A stretch of DNA of 10,941 bases. Source: an uncultured Clostridia bacterium (GTDB taxonomy: Bacteria > Bacillota > Clostridia > Christensenellales > Aristaeellaceae). This document shows, piece by piece, positions 1 to 7,253 of the stretch. The notes beneath the pieces were generated by a model, which did no database searches, was not told where the DNA came from, and saw only the letters and a program-made list of their open reading frames with translations. The translations under genes were made by a program, and so were the position numbers. The DNA lies in the NCBI GenBank assembly GCA_945877525.1, contig CAMDVP010000087.1, positions 1 through 10,941 on the forward strand, read 5' to 3'. Position 1 is the first letter of the stretch, and each line of letters starts with the position of its first letter.

Positions 1-2985
1 ACCGGCTACAAGCTGGAGAAGACCGAGAGTCTGCCGCTGACGATCAGCGCGACCGCGGCAGAGAATGTCATCAAGGTGTACTACACGAAGCGCAGCGACC
101 TAAGCTACACCGTCAACTACGTATGGGGCAACCAGCTGCTGGGCACCAAGCCAGTGGGCAACCAGACCTTCGAGGCCCAGTCGCCTGAGGAAGCCCCCAT
201 CGCCATCAATGGCTACACGCCTGTCTCGGACGAAAAGCAGACCATTAAGATTGGCGCGAACTCGGACGAAAACGTAATCACGTTCTACTATTATAAGAAT
301 GTGACGATCGTTGCAAACTCCGACACGAAGGTCTACAATGGACAGCTGTGGACAGTTGAAGGCTATACTTGCAAGGACGGCGATGTACAGGTTACCTTCG
401 ATTCTACCATCACTGCTACCGGCAGCGGCATCGATGCGGATAATTACCCTGTTGCCTTTGCCAAGGACTACACTGGTACGATTGATACGAGCAAGCTGTA
501 CCGTGTAGCCAGTCAGGAGGATGGTCTGCTGACGATCACTCCTGTGACGAATGAAGTGGTTGTCACGATTACCGAAAACTCCGGTGAATTCGTGTATGAC
601 ACAACGGAGAAGGAAGTAAAGGGATACACGGTTAAGACAATCTCTGACCCGTTGTATAAGGACACATACTTTACTTTCAGCGGTAATGATTCGGTGAAGG
701 GAACCTATGTCGGCACCTACGACATGGAGCTGAAGGCGGAAGACTTCGCCAACATCAGCAAGAACTTTGCGCTGGTTGTCTTTGTGATTGAAGACGGCAC
801 CCTGACCATCACCGGCGATCCTGTCATCCCGGAAAAGACCACGCCTGAGGCGGACGGCATCTACCAGCTGGGCGATTGGATCCCCTTCAACATCGCGGTG
901 CAGAATGTGACCGATGGCAAACTCACCGACATCACCGTGTCTGATCCCACCGCACAGATCGTGGAGGGCGACGGTTATACGCTGGTGAACGGCGTGGCAG
1001 TCATTGCGAAGCTGGATAGCGGCGCGACGGTCAATGTGAATGCTCGGCACCAGGTGACGGAAACTGACATTCTCAATGGTACCTACGGCAACACGGCTAC
1101 CATCACTGTGGATGACAAGAAGTTCTATGCCAGCGCTCAGACGGTTCAGATTGACAAGCCCGACGGCAAGCTGACCGTGACCAAGGAAACGACCAGCACG
1201 CCTGCCAACGGCAGCACCTACGCACTGGGCGAGACGATTACCTATCAGATCACCGTGAAGAACGAGGGCAACGTGACCATCAGCGACATCGTTGTGACCG
1301 ATGAACTGACCGGGGATAAATGGGAAATCGCGAGCCTGGAGCCCGGTGAAACCAGCAACGTGTACACCGCGGAGCATGTGGTAACCGAGGCCGACATCCT
1401 GAAGGGCGAGGTTGTGAACGTGGCGACGGCTATCGGCAAGACGCCTGAGGATGAGGAGCCCGAAGTGAAGCCCGGCAAAACGACGGATGAAACCGACAAG
1501 CCCGACGGCAGGCTGACCGTGACGAAGGAAGCGACCAGCACGCCTGCCAACGGCAGCTCCTACACACTGGGCGAGACGATCACCTATCAGATCACCGTGA
1601 AGAACGAGGGCAACGTGACCATCAGTGGCATTGTTGTGACCGATGAACTGACCGGGGATAAATGGGAAATCGCGAGCCTGGAGCCCGGTGAAACCAGCAA
1701 CATGTACACCGCGGAGCATGTGGTGACTGAGGAAGACCTCCTGAATGGCGAGGCTGTGAACGTGGCAACTGCCATCGGCAAGACGCCTGAGGATGAGGAT
1801 CCCGAGGTCAAGCCCGGCGAGGACAGGAAGCCCACCGAGGATACCGAATCCAGCATGACGGTGGATAAGACCCTGACCAATCTGCCCGCCAAGGGATACT
1901 TCACTCTGGGCGAGACGGCCGAATTTGACATCACCGTGACCAACACCGGCAACATGACCCTCACGAACGTGGTCGTGACCGATGAGCTGGCGGGTGCTGT
2001 GGTAACGCCCGGCAACGGCTACCACGCCAATGGCGCCGAGGCTGTCATTGATTCGCTTGAACCCGGTGCGGTGGTGATCATCAAGGCCACCTATACCGTG
2101 ACGGAGAACGATCTGGGGCAGCAGCTGGTCAACCGTGTGACTGTGAAGGGCAAGGGCCCGGCTGATCCGAAGGATCCTGAGAAGAACCACGATCCCGAGG
2201 GTGTGACCGACGAGGAAGAGGTTCCCACCGATGAGGCGGTGACGCTGAGCGGCGCCAAGACCTGGATTGACGAGGACAACGCCCTGCAGACCCGTCCGGA
2301 ATTCATCACCCTGCGTCTGATGGCCAATGGTGAGGAGTATACCGAAACCCAGGCCACGGAGGCAAGCAACTGGACCTACACCTTCACGAAGCTTCCCATG
2401 CATACGGCCCAGGGCGAGGAAATCGTCTACACCCTCACGGAGGATGCTGTGCCCGGCTATGAACCGGAATACGCCGAAAACAGCTACGATGTGACCAATA
2501 TCCGGCAGAACTACACACTGACGATCTACTACTGGTACGATGCGGTCGGCGGCGCGGTTGCGGCGGATACGGTGACCAGAACCTTTGCCTATGGCGATGC
2601 GTACGTTTTCCTGTCTCCTGTGCTGGAAGGCTGCACGGCGGATATCACCCGTGTTTCGGGCATCATGGAAGGCGATGTGGAGTACAACGTGGTGTACACC
2701 CGTGAGGCTTTCGAGCTGACCATCAACTATGTCTTCCGCGGCGGCGCGATAGCTGCTCCCAGCTACACTGCCACTCTGCTCTTCGGCGATGCCTTCAATC
2801 AGGATTCTCCCGTGCTGGCAGGCTATGTGGCCAGCCAGAGGAACATTAGCGGTACCATGGCCGGACGTAACATGGTCTACACCGTGATTTATGTCCCGGG
2901 CGAAACCACCGTAGTCATCAATGAATACGGCGTGCCTCTGGGCATCGGCAATGTGGAAATGAATGTGGGCGACTGCTTCGAGTAA
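1..2985 (+). CDS. Large repeat-built surface/adhesin-like protein, 5' end outside window
   Basis: The frame is open from base 1, so the first 75 bases are coding and the gene starts upstream; 994 residues are visible. Modules in order: the tail of one and then a full MucBP-like repeat (about 1-300); two MBG-like beta repeats of the form KVYNG...LLTIT (301-819); four DUF11-type repeats (820-1152, 1153-1494, 1495-1821, about 1840-2235) with motifs such as LGETITYQITVKNEGNVT; one Cna_B-type domain (2239-2502); and two short MucBP-like repeats (2509-2700, 2710-2910). In the Cna_B domain, Lys at 2257, Glu at 2440 and Asn at 2497 fit the usual isopeptide triad. The protein ends INEYGVPLGIGNVEMNVGDC plus FE, with no LPXTG motif and no membrane anchor. 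These modules suggest a secreted adhesive or scaffold role outside the cell; the ligand is unknown. A perfect hairpin follows the stop. Confidence 0.85.
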   Translation, partial: TGYKLEKTESLPLTISATAAENVIKVYYTKRSDLSYTVNYVWGNQLLGTKPVGNQTFEAQSPEEAPIAINGYTPVSDEKQTIKIGANSDENVITFYYYKNVTIVANSDTKVYNGQLWTVEGYTCKDGDVQVTFDSTITATGSGIDADNYPVAFAKDYTGTIDTSKLYRVASQEDGLLTITPVTNEVVVTITENSGEFVYDTTEKEVKGYTVKTISDPLYKDTYFTFSGNDSVKGTYVGTYDMELKAEDFANISKNFALVVFVIEDGTLTITGDPVIPEKTTPEADGIYQLGDWIPFNIAVQNVTDGKLTDITVSDPTAQIVEGDGYTLVNGVAVIAKLDSGATVNVNARHQVTETDILNGTYGNTATITVDDKKFYASAQTVQIDKPDGKLTVTKETTSTPANGSTYALGETITYQITVKNEGNVTISDIVVTDELTGDKWEIASLEPGETSNVYTAEHVVTEADILKGEVVNVATAIGKTPEDEEPEVKPGKTTDETDKPDGRLTVTKEATSTPANGSSYTLGETITYQITVKNEGNVTISGIVVTDELTGDKWEIASLEPGETSNMYTAEHVVTEEDLLNGEAVNVATAIGKTPEDEDPEVKPGEDRKPTEDTESSMTVDKTLTNLPAKGYFTLGETAEFDITVTNTGNMTLTNVVVTDELAGAVVTPGNGYHANGAEAVIDSLEPGAVVIIKATYTVTENDLGQQLVNRVTVKGKGPADPKDPEKNHDPEGVTDEEEVPTDEAVTLSGAKTWIDEDNALQTRPEFITLRLMANGEEYTETQATEASNWTYTFTKLPMHTAQGEEIVYTLTEDAVPGYEPEYAENSYDVTNIRQNYTLTIYYWYDAVGGAVAADTVTRTFAYGDAYVFLSPVLEGCTADITRVSGIMEGDVEYNVVYTREAFELTINYVFRGGAIAAPSYTATLLFGDAFNQDSPVLAGYVASQRNISGTMAGRNMVYTVIYVPGETTVVINEYGVPLGIGNVEMNVGDCFE
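1153..1821 (+). repeat. Tandem pair of near-identical DUF11 repeats (342-bp unit)
   Basis: Unit one is 1153-1494 and unit two starts at 1495. Both open with the codons for DKPDG followed by (K/R)LTVTKE. A 69-base block is identical between 1291-1359 and 1633-1701, and a 44-base block just upstream is also identical apart from its borders. Differences gather toward the unit ends. The neighbouring DUF11 units (820-1152 and about 1840-2235) are clearly diverged, so this pair is either a recent duplication or homogenised by gene conversion. Confidence 0.9.
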
Positions 2986-2994
2986 GCAGTAAAC

Positions 2995-3029
2995 CGTACC
3001 CGGCACATGCAAAACGTGTGCCGGGTATG
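2995..3029 (+). terminator. Strong hairpin after the surface-protein gene, no U tract
   Basis: ACCCGGCACA (2998-3007) and TGTGCCGGGT (3017-3026) are perfect reverse complements around a 9-base loop. The stem extends by T-A, G-U and C-G pairs to 2995/3029. It lies 9 bases after the stop at 2985. No T run follows, so it is either a weak terminator or an mRNA 3'-end stabiliser that still lets some transcription reach the next gene. Confidence 0.55.
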
Positions 3030-3080
3030 TCCGCACCCATCGACCGATTACCGAATCATGGAAAAAGGACCGGTACAGAA

Positions 3081-3085
3081 AGGAG
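3081..3085 (+). promoter_or_regulatory. Ribosome binding site fixing the binding-protein start
   Basis: AGGAG lies 8 bases before the ATG at 3094, which begins a textbook signal peptide. An in-frame ATG at 3007 lies inside the hairpin and has no ribosome binding site, so it is not the start. Confidence 0.85.
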
Positions 3086-3093
3086 TTCGCTAC

Positions 3094-5082
3094 ATGAAAA
3101 AAGCCCTTGCGTGCCTATTGACGCTGGTACTTCTGCTGGGCGTATGCCCGGCCATGGCGGAGGAACCCGAGGCGACATACAACCTTGAGGAACTGGTTGT
3201 GGGTTCTACCACAGCCATGTCAGGCAATTTTTTCACGGATCTGTGGGGAAGAAATACGGCGGATATGGACGTGCGCACCCTGCTGCACGGCTATGATCTG
3301 ATCCACTGGGACAGCGATGTGGGCGCCTTCGGTATTGACAGTACCGTGGTCAGCGGCATCGTGGCCACCGAGGATGAGGCGGGCAACCGCACCTATACCC
3401 TGGCCATCTACGACGACCTGACCTACTCGGACGGAACCCCCGTTACGGCGGAGGATTATGCCTTTTCCCTGCTGTTTTCCATTGCTCCGGAGGTGGCGGA
3501 AATCGGCGGCTCGGTCAAGAGCATGGATCATATTCTGGGCATTGACGAGTATAAGAGCGGCGAGAGCAGCGTGCTGGCGGGCGTGCATCTCCCCGGCGGA
3601 AACCAGCTTTCCATCACCGTGAAGGCGGAATATCTGCCCTTCTTCTACGAGCTGGCGCTGGTGTCCATCACGCCGTATCCGATTCGGGTCATTGCGCCCG
3701 GCTGCGAAGTGGTTGATGACGGCGAGGGCATTTACCTCCGCAATACGGATCAGGCGGGAGCACCTGTCTTCACCGCGGAGCTTCTGCGCAAGACTGTGCT
3801 GGATCCTGCTACGGGCTATCTGACCCATCCTTCGGTGACCAGCGGCCCCTACAAGCTGGTGTCCTATGATGCGCAGAGCCAGACGGCCGAGTTTGAAATC
3901 AACGAATACTACAAGGGCAATGCCCGGGGTGAAAAGCCGCAGATCAAGCGCCTGATTTTCAAGCATGTCAGCAACGACGCGATGATTTCGGGCCTGCAAA
4001 GCGGCGAATACGGCCTGCTGAACAAATGCGTCAATGCCGAGGTGCTGGACAGCGGCCTGCAGCTGGTGGCCGAGGGCGGCGCGGGCGTGAGCAACTATGC
4101 CCGCACAGGCTTGAGCTTCATCAGCTTCAGCTGCGAGCGTCCTGCCACCGGCAGCGCCGCCGTGCGCCAGGCAATTGCCAGCTGCTTTGACAAGGACAGC
4201 TTCATTACCCAGTATGTGCGCAATTACGGCCTGCGGGTGGACGGCTACTATGGCATCGGGCAGTGGATGTACCGCTTGGTGGAAGGCACCGCCGAGCCCC
4301 CGGTGGAAGCGCCGGAGGAAGGCGCCGGCAAGCAGGCCCAGGCGGACTATGAGGAGCAGCTGGCCCAGTGGGAAGCGCTGAGCCTGGAGAACATGCAGCT
4401 CTACAGTCTTGACCTGGATGCGGCGCGGAAGCTGCTGACGGAGGATGGCTGGACGCTGAACAAGGCGGGCGAGGAATTTGACCCCGCGAAGGACAGCGTG
4501 CGCTGCAAAGAGATCGACGGCGTGCTGGTACCCCTGGAGCTGAGCCTGATCTATCCCGAAGGCAATGCTGTGGGCGAAACGCTGAGCACGGCCCTGGTGC
4601 AAAACCTGGCCCAGGTGGGTATCAGCCTGACGGTGGAAGCCAAGCCCTTTGAGGAACTGCTTCGCATCTACTACCGCCAGGACGAGCGCACCTGCGACAT
4701 GATCTACCTGGCAAGCAACTTCACCACCGTGTTTGATCCCGCCCCTGCGTTTGATCCGAAAAACGCGGAGCAGGGCATGGATAACTGCACCGGCATCACC
4801 GACGAGAATCTGTACACCCTGGCGGTGGATATGCGCAAGACCGAACCTGGCGATGTGCTTGCCTACTGCCAGAAGTGGGCGGCCTTCCAGGAGGCCTGGG
4901 CGGAGGCTCTGCCTGCCATCCCCGTATACTCCAACGTGTACTTTGATTTCTACACGCCGGCCCTGCAAAATTACAACGCAGGCGCAAGCACCAGCTGGGC
5001 GGAGGCCATTGTCAGCGCCTATCTGAGCGAGCCGGAAACCCCTGAGCTTGCCGGCGAAGGCGGAGAGATCGTTTTCGAGTAA
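3094..5082 (+). CDS. Secreted ABC-type solute-binding protein, family 5 (oligopeptide/dipeptide type)
   Basis: 662 residues. The N-terminus MKKALACLLTLVLLLGVCPAMA is followed by EE, which fits a signal peptide with peptidase I cleavage after Ala22. Cys18 does not sit in a lipobox, because Val precedes it. The stretch YSDGTPVTAEDYAFSL from residue 111 is the SBP_bac_5 signature, and the C-terminal ASTSWAEA/YSNVYFDFY region also fits the family. Members bind peptides, nickel, sugars or other ligands for an ABC importer; the ligand cannot be read here. Residues about 406-436 form a Glu/Gln/Ala-rich, probably helical insertion, and the tail is acidic. It follows the surface-protein gene by 108 bases with no clear promoter between. 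No permease or ATPase genes lie beside it, and a terminator ends the unit, so its transporter must be encoded elsewhere. Confidence 0.88.
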   Translation: MKKALACLLTLVLLLGVCPAMAEEPEATYNLEELVVGSTTAMSGNFFTDLWGRNTADMDVRTLLHGYDLIHWDSDVGAFGIDSTVVSGIVATEDEAGNRTYTLAIYDDLTYSDGTPVTAEDYAFSLLFSIAPEVAEIGGSVKSMDHILGIDEYKSGESSVLAGVHLPGGNQLSITVKAEYLPFFYELALVSITPYPIRVIAPGCEVVDDGEGIYLRNTDQAGAPVFTAELLRKTVLDPATGYLTHPSVTSGPYKLVSYDAQSQTAEFEINEYYKGNARGEKPQIKRLIFKHVSNDAMISGLQSGEYGLLNKCVNAEVLDSGLQLVAEGGAGVSNYARTGLSFISFSCERPATGSAAVRQAIASCFDKDSFITQYVRNYGLRVDGYYGIGQWMYRLVEGTAEPPVEAPEEGAGKQAQADYEEQLAQWEALSLENMQLYSLDLDAARKLLTEDGWTLNKAGEEFDPAKDSVRCKEIDGVLVPLELSLIYPEGNAVGETLSTALVQNLAQVGISLTVEAKPFEELLRIYYRQDERTCDMIYLASNFTTVFDPAPAFDPKNAEQGMDNCTGITDENLYTLAVDMRKTEPGDVLAYCQKWAAFQEAWAEALPAIPVYSNVYFDFYTPALQNYNAGASTSWAEAIVSAYLSEPETPELAGEGGEIVFE

Positions 5083-5103
5083 TCAGCGCGAAAACCCAAA
5101 AGC

Positions 5104-5150
5104 GGCCTGTTCCCGCGCCCTGTTCAAGGGCATGGGTGCAGGCCCTTTTT
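5104..5150 (+). terminator. Rho-independent terminator of the binding-protein gene
   Basis: GGCCTG (5104-5109) pairs with CAGGCC (5139-5144). An inner stem GCCCT/AGGGC (5117-5121/5127-5131) lies inside, and a T run at 5146-5150 follows. It starts 21 bases after the stop codon. Confidence 0.75.
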
Positions 5151-5167
5151 CCTGAAATCGGGCGCAC

Positions 5168-5200
5168 AAAAAGAGACTGTCCGCCCTGGAACAGTCCCTC
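5168..5200 (-). terminator. Rho-independent terminator of udk
   Basis: Read on the minus strand, GAGGGACTGT pairs with ACAGTCTC (G-U pairs in the outer part) and TTTTT follows (5172-5168). It begins 5 bases after the udk stop and sits back to back with the terminator of the convergent binding-protein gene. Confidence 0.85.
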
Positions 5201-5205
5201 ATGGG

Positions 5206-5823
5206 TCATTCGCCGCACTTGCCAAGCGCGTCCTGCACATACCCTGCCAGAATATCCACAATCCTGGCGTTCATGCCGCCCCCGGCGACAATCACATCCG
5301 CCGAGGAAACGTAGTTCCGGATATATTTGTCATACATGGGCTTCACAGTGGTCAGGTACTGGTGGGAAATGCCGTCGATTTCCCGGGCGCGCTCCTTAAT
5401 ATCCCGCTGAATGCGGCGCAACAGGCAAATGTCAGGCTCCACGTTCATGTACAGCTTCAGGTACATCAGCTGGCACAGCCGCTCGTCGTGGAAGCTGTGG
5501 ATGCCCTCCAGAATCAACACATCCCGGGGGTAAATCAGCTCCTCGGTGTCGGCGCGGCGGTGCAGGGCGTAGTCATACTGCTTGCGGGTGATGGGCTGCC
5601 CGTCCATGAGGGTTTTCACATCCTGCAAAAGCAGATCGTGGTCGAAAATGCCGGGCTCGTCGTAGTTCAGCTGGGTGCGCTGCTCAAAGGTCAGGTCGGG
5701 ATGGTCGCGGTAGTATGCGTCCTGCTGCAATACAAAGCAGCGGTCGCCCAGCTTTTGATGAAGGCCCTCCGCCAGGGTGGACTTGCCGCTTCCGCTGGCG
5801 CCGCAGATACCGATGAACAGCAT
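5206..5823 (-). CDS. udk: Uridine kinase (uridine/cytidine kinase)
   Basis: 205 residues, the usual length for bacterial Udk. It phosphorylates uridine and cytidine to UMP and CMP in pyrimidine salvage, in the cytoplasm. The P-loop GASGSGKST is at residues 8-16. The nucleoside-side motifs follow in order: QDAYYRD (34-40), NYDEPGIFD (53-61) and YDYALHRR (83-90), then the LILEG strand (103-107) and the lid RRIQRDIKERAR (136-147) leading into QYLTTVKPMYDKYI. The ATG at 5823 has GGAGGG 7 bases upstream (5831-5836). It is a single gene with its own promoter and terminator, divergent from the GH18 gene. YDYALHRR replaces the more common YDYxxHTR, a mild variant. A phosphoribulokinase-like relative is less likely given the full Udk motif set. 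Confidence 0.95.
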   Translation of the reverse strand: MLFIGICGASGSGKSTLAEGLHQKLGDRCFVLQQDAYYRDHPDLTFEQRTQLNYDEPGIFDHDLLLQDVKTLMDGQPITRKQYDYALHRRADTEELIYPRDVLILEGIHSFHDERLCQLMYLKLYMNVEPDICLLRRIQRDIKERAREIDGISHQYLTTVKPMYDKYIRNYVSSADVIVAGGGMNARIVDILAGYVQDALGKCGE

Positions 5824-5895
5824 GATGCTTCCCTCCAGACACCCGGTATCCGCAGGGCCGGGTGACGCTGCGGTGGGTGAATTGCTCTATGGAAA

Positions 5896-5924
5896 AAGAT
5901 ACAGCACAAGGCCCGCCTTGTCAA
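5896..5924 (-). promoter_or_regulatory. udk promoter
   Basis: On the minus strand, TTGACA (5924-5919), a 17-base spacer and TATCTT (5901-5896) match the sigma-A consensus well. The udk start codon lies about 70 bases downstream. Confidence 0.7.
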
Positions 5925-5944
5925 GGGACGGCGGGGATCTATGC

Positions 5945-5974
5945 GGAAAAATGCGGAAATTCGCCGCATTTTCC
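5945..5974. promoter_or_regulatory. Inverted repeat between divergent promoters, possible operator
   Basis: AAAATGCGG (5948-5956) and CCGCATTTT (5964-5972) form a perfect 9-bp inverted repeat with a 7-base centre; GG/CC can extend it past a one-base bulge. ATGCGGAAA also occurs twice in tandem (5941-5949, 5951-5959). It lies between the udk promoter and the GH18 promoter, ending 15 bases before the GH18 -35 box. A shared operator is an inference; a hairpin role is possible. Confidence 0.5.
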
Positions 5975-5986
5975 CGAAACCTTCCA

Positions 5987-6016
5987 GTGACAAAACGAAC
6001 ATATGTATGGTATCAT
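5987..6016 (+). promoter_or_regulatory. GH18 gene promoter
   Basis: GTGACA (5987-5992), an 18-base spacer and TATCAT (6011-6016). Transcription would start near 6023, downstream of the ATG at 6003, which supports the later GTG start. Confidence 0.65.
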
Positions 6017-6032
6017 GCCTGCATCATGCTTC

Positions 6033-6040
6033 GGAGGTGA
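6033..6040 (+). promoter_or_regulatory. Ribosome binding site fixing the GTG start of the GH18 gene
   Basis: GGAGGTGA, a near-perfect anti-16S match, ends 7 bases before GTG at 6048. The longer frame from ATG 6003 would place this site inside the coding region and has no site of its own. Confidence 0.85.
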
Positions 6041-6047
6041 ACGTGCG

Positions 6048-7208
6048 GTGAAGCAAACAAAGCCGCGCACAAAAGACAAGCGTCCGGTGCGCAGGCTGTG
6101 CCGGATTTGGACAGGAGTGCTGCTGATGGCGGTGGTAGGTGCGTCCTTCCTGACGGCGGGAAAGCAAGGGATGGCGGCGGAAGCGTCCGAGAGCGGACGG
6201 CAGGGTCGTGTGGTGATGTATGTATTTGACGAGGCGGGGCTGTCCCTCAGGGACGAGCATGCCGCGCTGGTGGATCAGCTGAATTACTCCTTCGCACTGC
6301 TGAAAAACGGTGAGGCGACGGGCAGCCACTGGCGGCAGATCCGCCAGGTGGAGAGCTACCTGCGCCGCCATCCTCATATAGATGGGGTGCTGAGCGTGGG
6401 CGGCTGGGGCGCGGAGGGCTTCTCCGACGCCTGCGCCACGGCGGATGGGCGGCAGCGCCTGTCGGACAGCATCCTCCATCTGATGGATGCCCATGGTTTT
6501 GTGGGCGTGGATATTGACTGGGAGTATCCCGGCTCCTCCGCCGCGGGTATCAAGAGCCGTCCGGAGGATGTGGACAACTGGTATGCCCTGCTGACGCTGC
6601 TGCGCCAGGGTTTGGATGCGCGACAGGCGGCAGAGGGCCGCCCGTATTATCTTTCCGTGGCGCTGGGCGGCGGCGAAGCGCAGCTGAGCAGTGTGGACGG
6701 CGCGCGGCTGAACGCGCTGGTGGATCAGGCGGTGCTGATGGCTTACGACCTGAGCGGCTTTGACAAGACCACCGGCCACCATGCGGGGCTGCACCCCGGG
6801 GAAGACAGGCCGGGCAGCGGCGCGCACATGGTGAAGGCGCTGGCGGCCTCCGGCTTGAGCCGGAGCAAGATGCTGCTTGGCTTCCCGGCCTACGGGCGGG
6901 TGTGGCGGCAGGTGTCCGGCGGGGGTAACGGCCTGCATCAGCAGGCGGCTACCTCCGGCAACAAGACCCTGAGCTTCCCGGAATTGCAGGCCCTCGAAAA
7001 GCAGGGCTACACGGCCTACTACGACGAGGCGGCATGCGCGGCCTGGTGGTTCGACGGGGTGAATTTTGTCAGCGGCGAGAGCGCCGATTCCGTGGCGGCG
7101 AAGGCGCGCTGGCTGCGGGAAAAGGGCCTGCAGGGCGCGGCAGTCTGGTGCTGGAATCAGGATCAGGAGGGCAGCCTCATGGCGATGCTGGATGCCGCGA
7201 TGAGGTGA
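6048..7208 (+). CDS. Secreted or membrane-anchored GH18 family glycoside hydrolase (chitinase-like)
   Basis: 386 residues from GTG 6048. A basic N-terminus is followed by a hydrophobic segment, IWTGVLLMAVVGASFLTA, and an AxA-like site (GMAAEA), so the enzyme is exported, cleaved or anchored. The rest is one GH18 barrel: SVGGW (116-120), the catalytic strand VGVDIDWEYPG with Asp155, Asp157 and catalytic acid Glu159, MAYDLSG (from 231), LLGFPAYGR, and the last-strand Trp region AVWCWNQDQEGSL (Trp367, Trp369). GH18 enzymes cut beta-1,4 links next to N-acetylglucosamine using the substrate's acetamido group. The likely substrate is chitin-type oligomers, host N-glycan cores or peptidoglycan; the sequence cannot decide. 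Val152 replaces the first Asp of the usual DxxDxDxE motif, while the other three acids are kept. There are no CBM, LysM or SH3 modules. No terminator separates it from the thrS promoter 10 bases downstream. Confidence 0.9.
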   Translation: MKQTKPRTKDKRPVRRLCRIWTGVLLMAVVGASFLTAGKQGMAAEASESGRQGRVVMYVFDEAGLSLRDEHAALVDQLNYSFALLKNGEATGSHWRQIRQVESYLRRHPHIDGVLSVGGWGAEGFSDACATADGRQRLSDSILHLMDAHGFVGVDIDWEYPGSSAAGIKSRPEDVDNWYALLTLLRQGLDARQAAEGRPYYLSVALGGGEAQLSSVDGARLNALVDQAVLMAYDLSGFDKTTGHHAGLHPGEDRPGSGAHMVKALAASGLSRSKMLLGFPAYGRVWRQVSGGGNGLHQQAATSGNKTLSFPELQALEKQGYTAYYDEAACAAWWFDGVNFVSGESADSVAAKARWLREKGLQGAAVWCWNQDQEGSLMAMLDAAMR

Positions 7209-7218
7209 CAGAAAGCCC

Positions 7219-7247
7219 TTGACTTTCCGCGGAAATTGGATTATACT
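7219..7247 (+). promoter_or_regulatory. thrS promoter
   Basis: TTGACT (7219-7224), a 17-base spacer and TATACT (7242-7247), close to sigma-A consensus. The leader RNA would begin near 7254. Confidence 0.85.
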
Positions 7248-7253
7248 TGACCC

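Noticed and set aside
100..3036. Minus-strand open frame of 978 codons opposite the surface-protein gene
   Set aside because: It is a codon-bias shadow: the plus strand has clear DUF11, Cna_B and MucBP domains, while the minus product shows no recognisable domain and no ribosome binding site.
3030..3080. Promoter directly upstream of the binding-protein gene
   Set aside because: No -35 and -10 pair at proper spacing could be recognised.
3094..3160. Lipoprotein signal on the binding protein
   Set aside because: The residues before Cys18 are Leu-Gly-Val, which does not fit a lipobox; AMA followed by EE fits peptidase I better.
3220..4968. Minus-strand open frame of 582 codons opposite the binding-protein gene
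   Set aside because: The plus strand encodes a recognisable family 5 binding protein with signal peptide; the antisense product has no family features.
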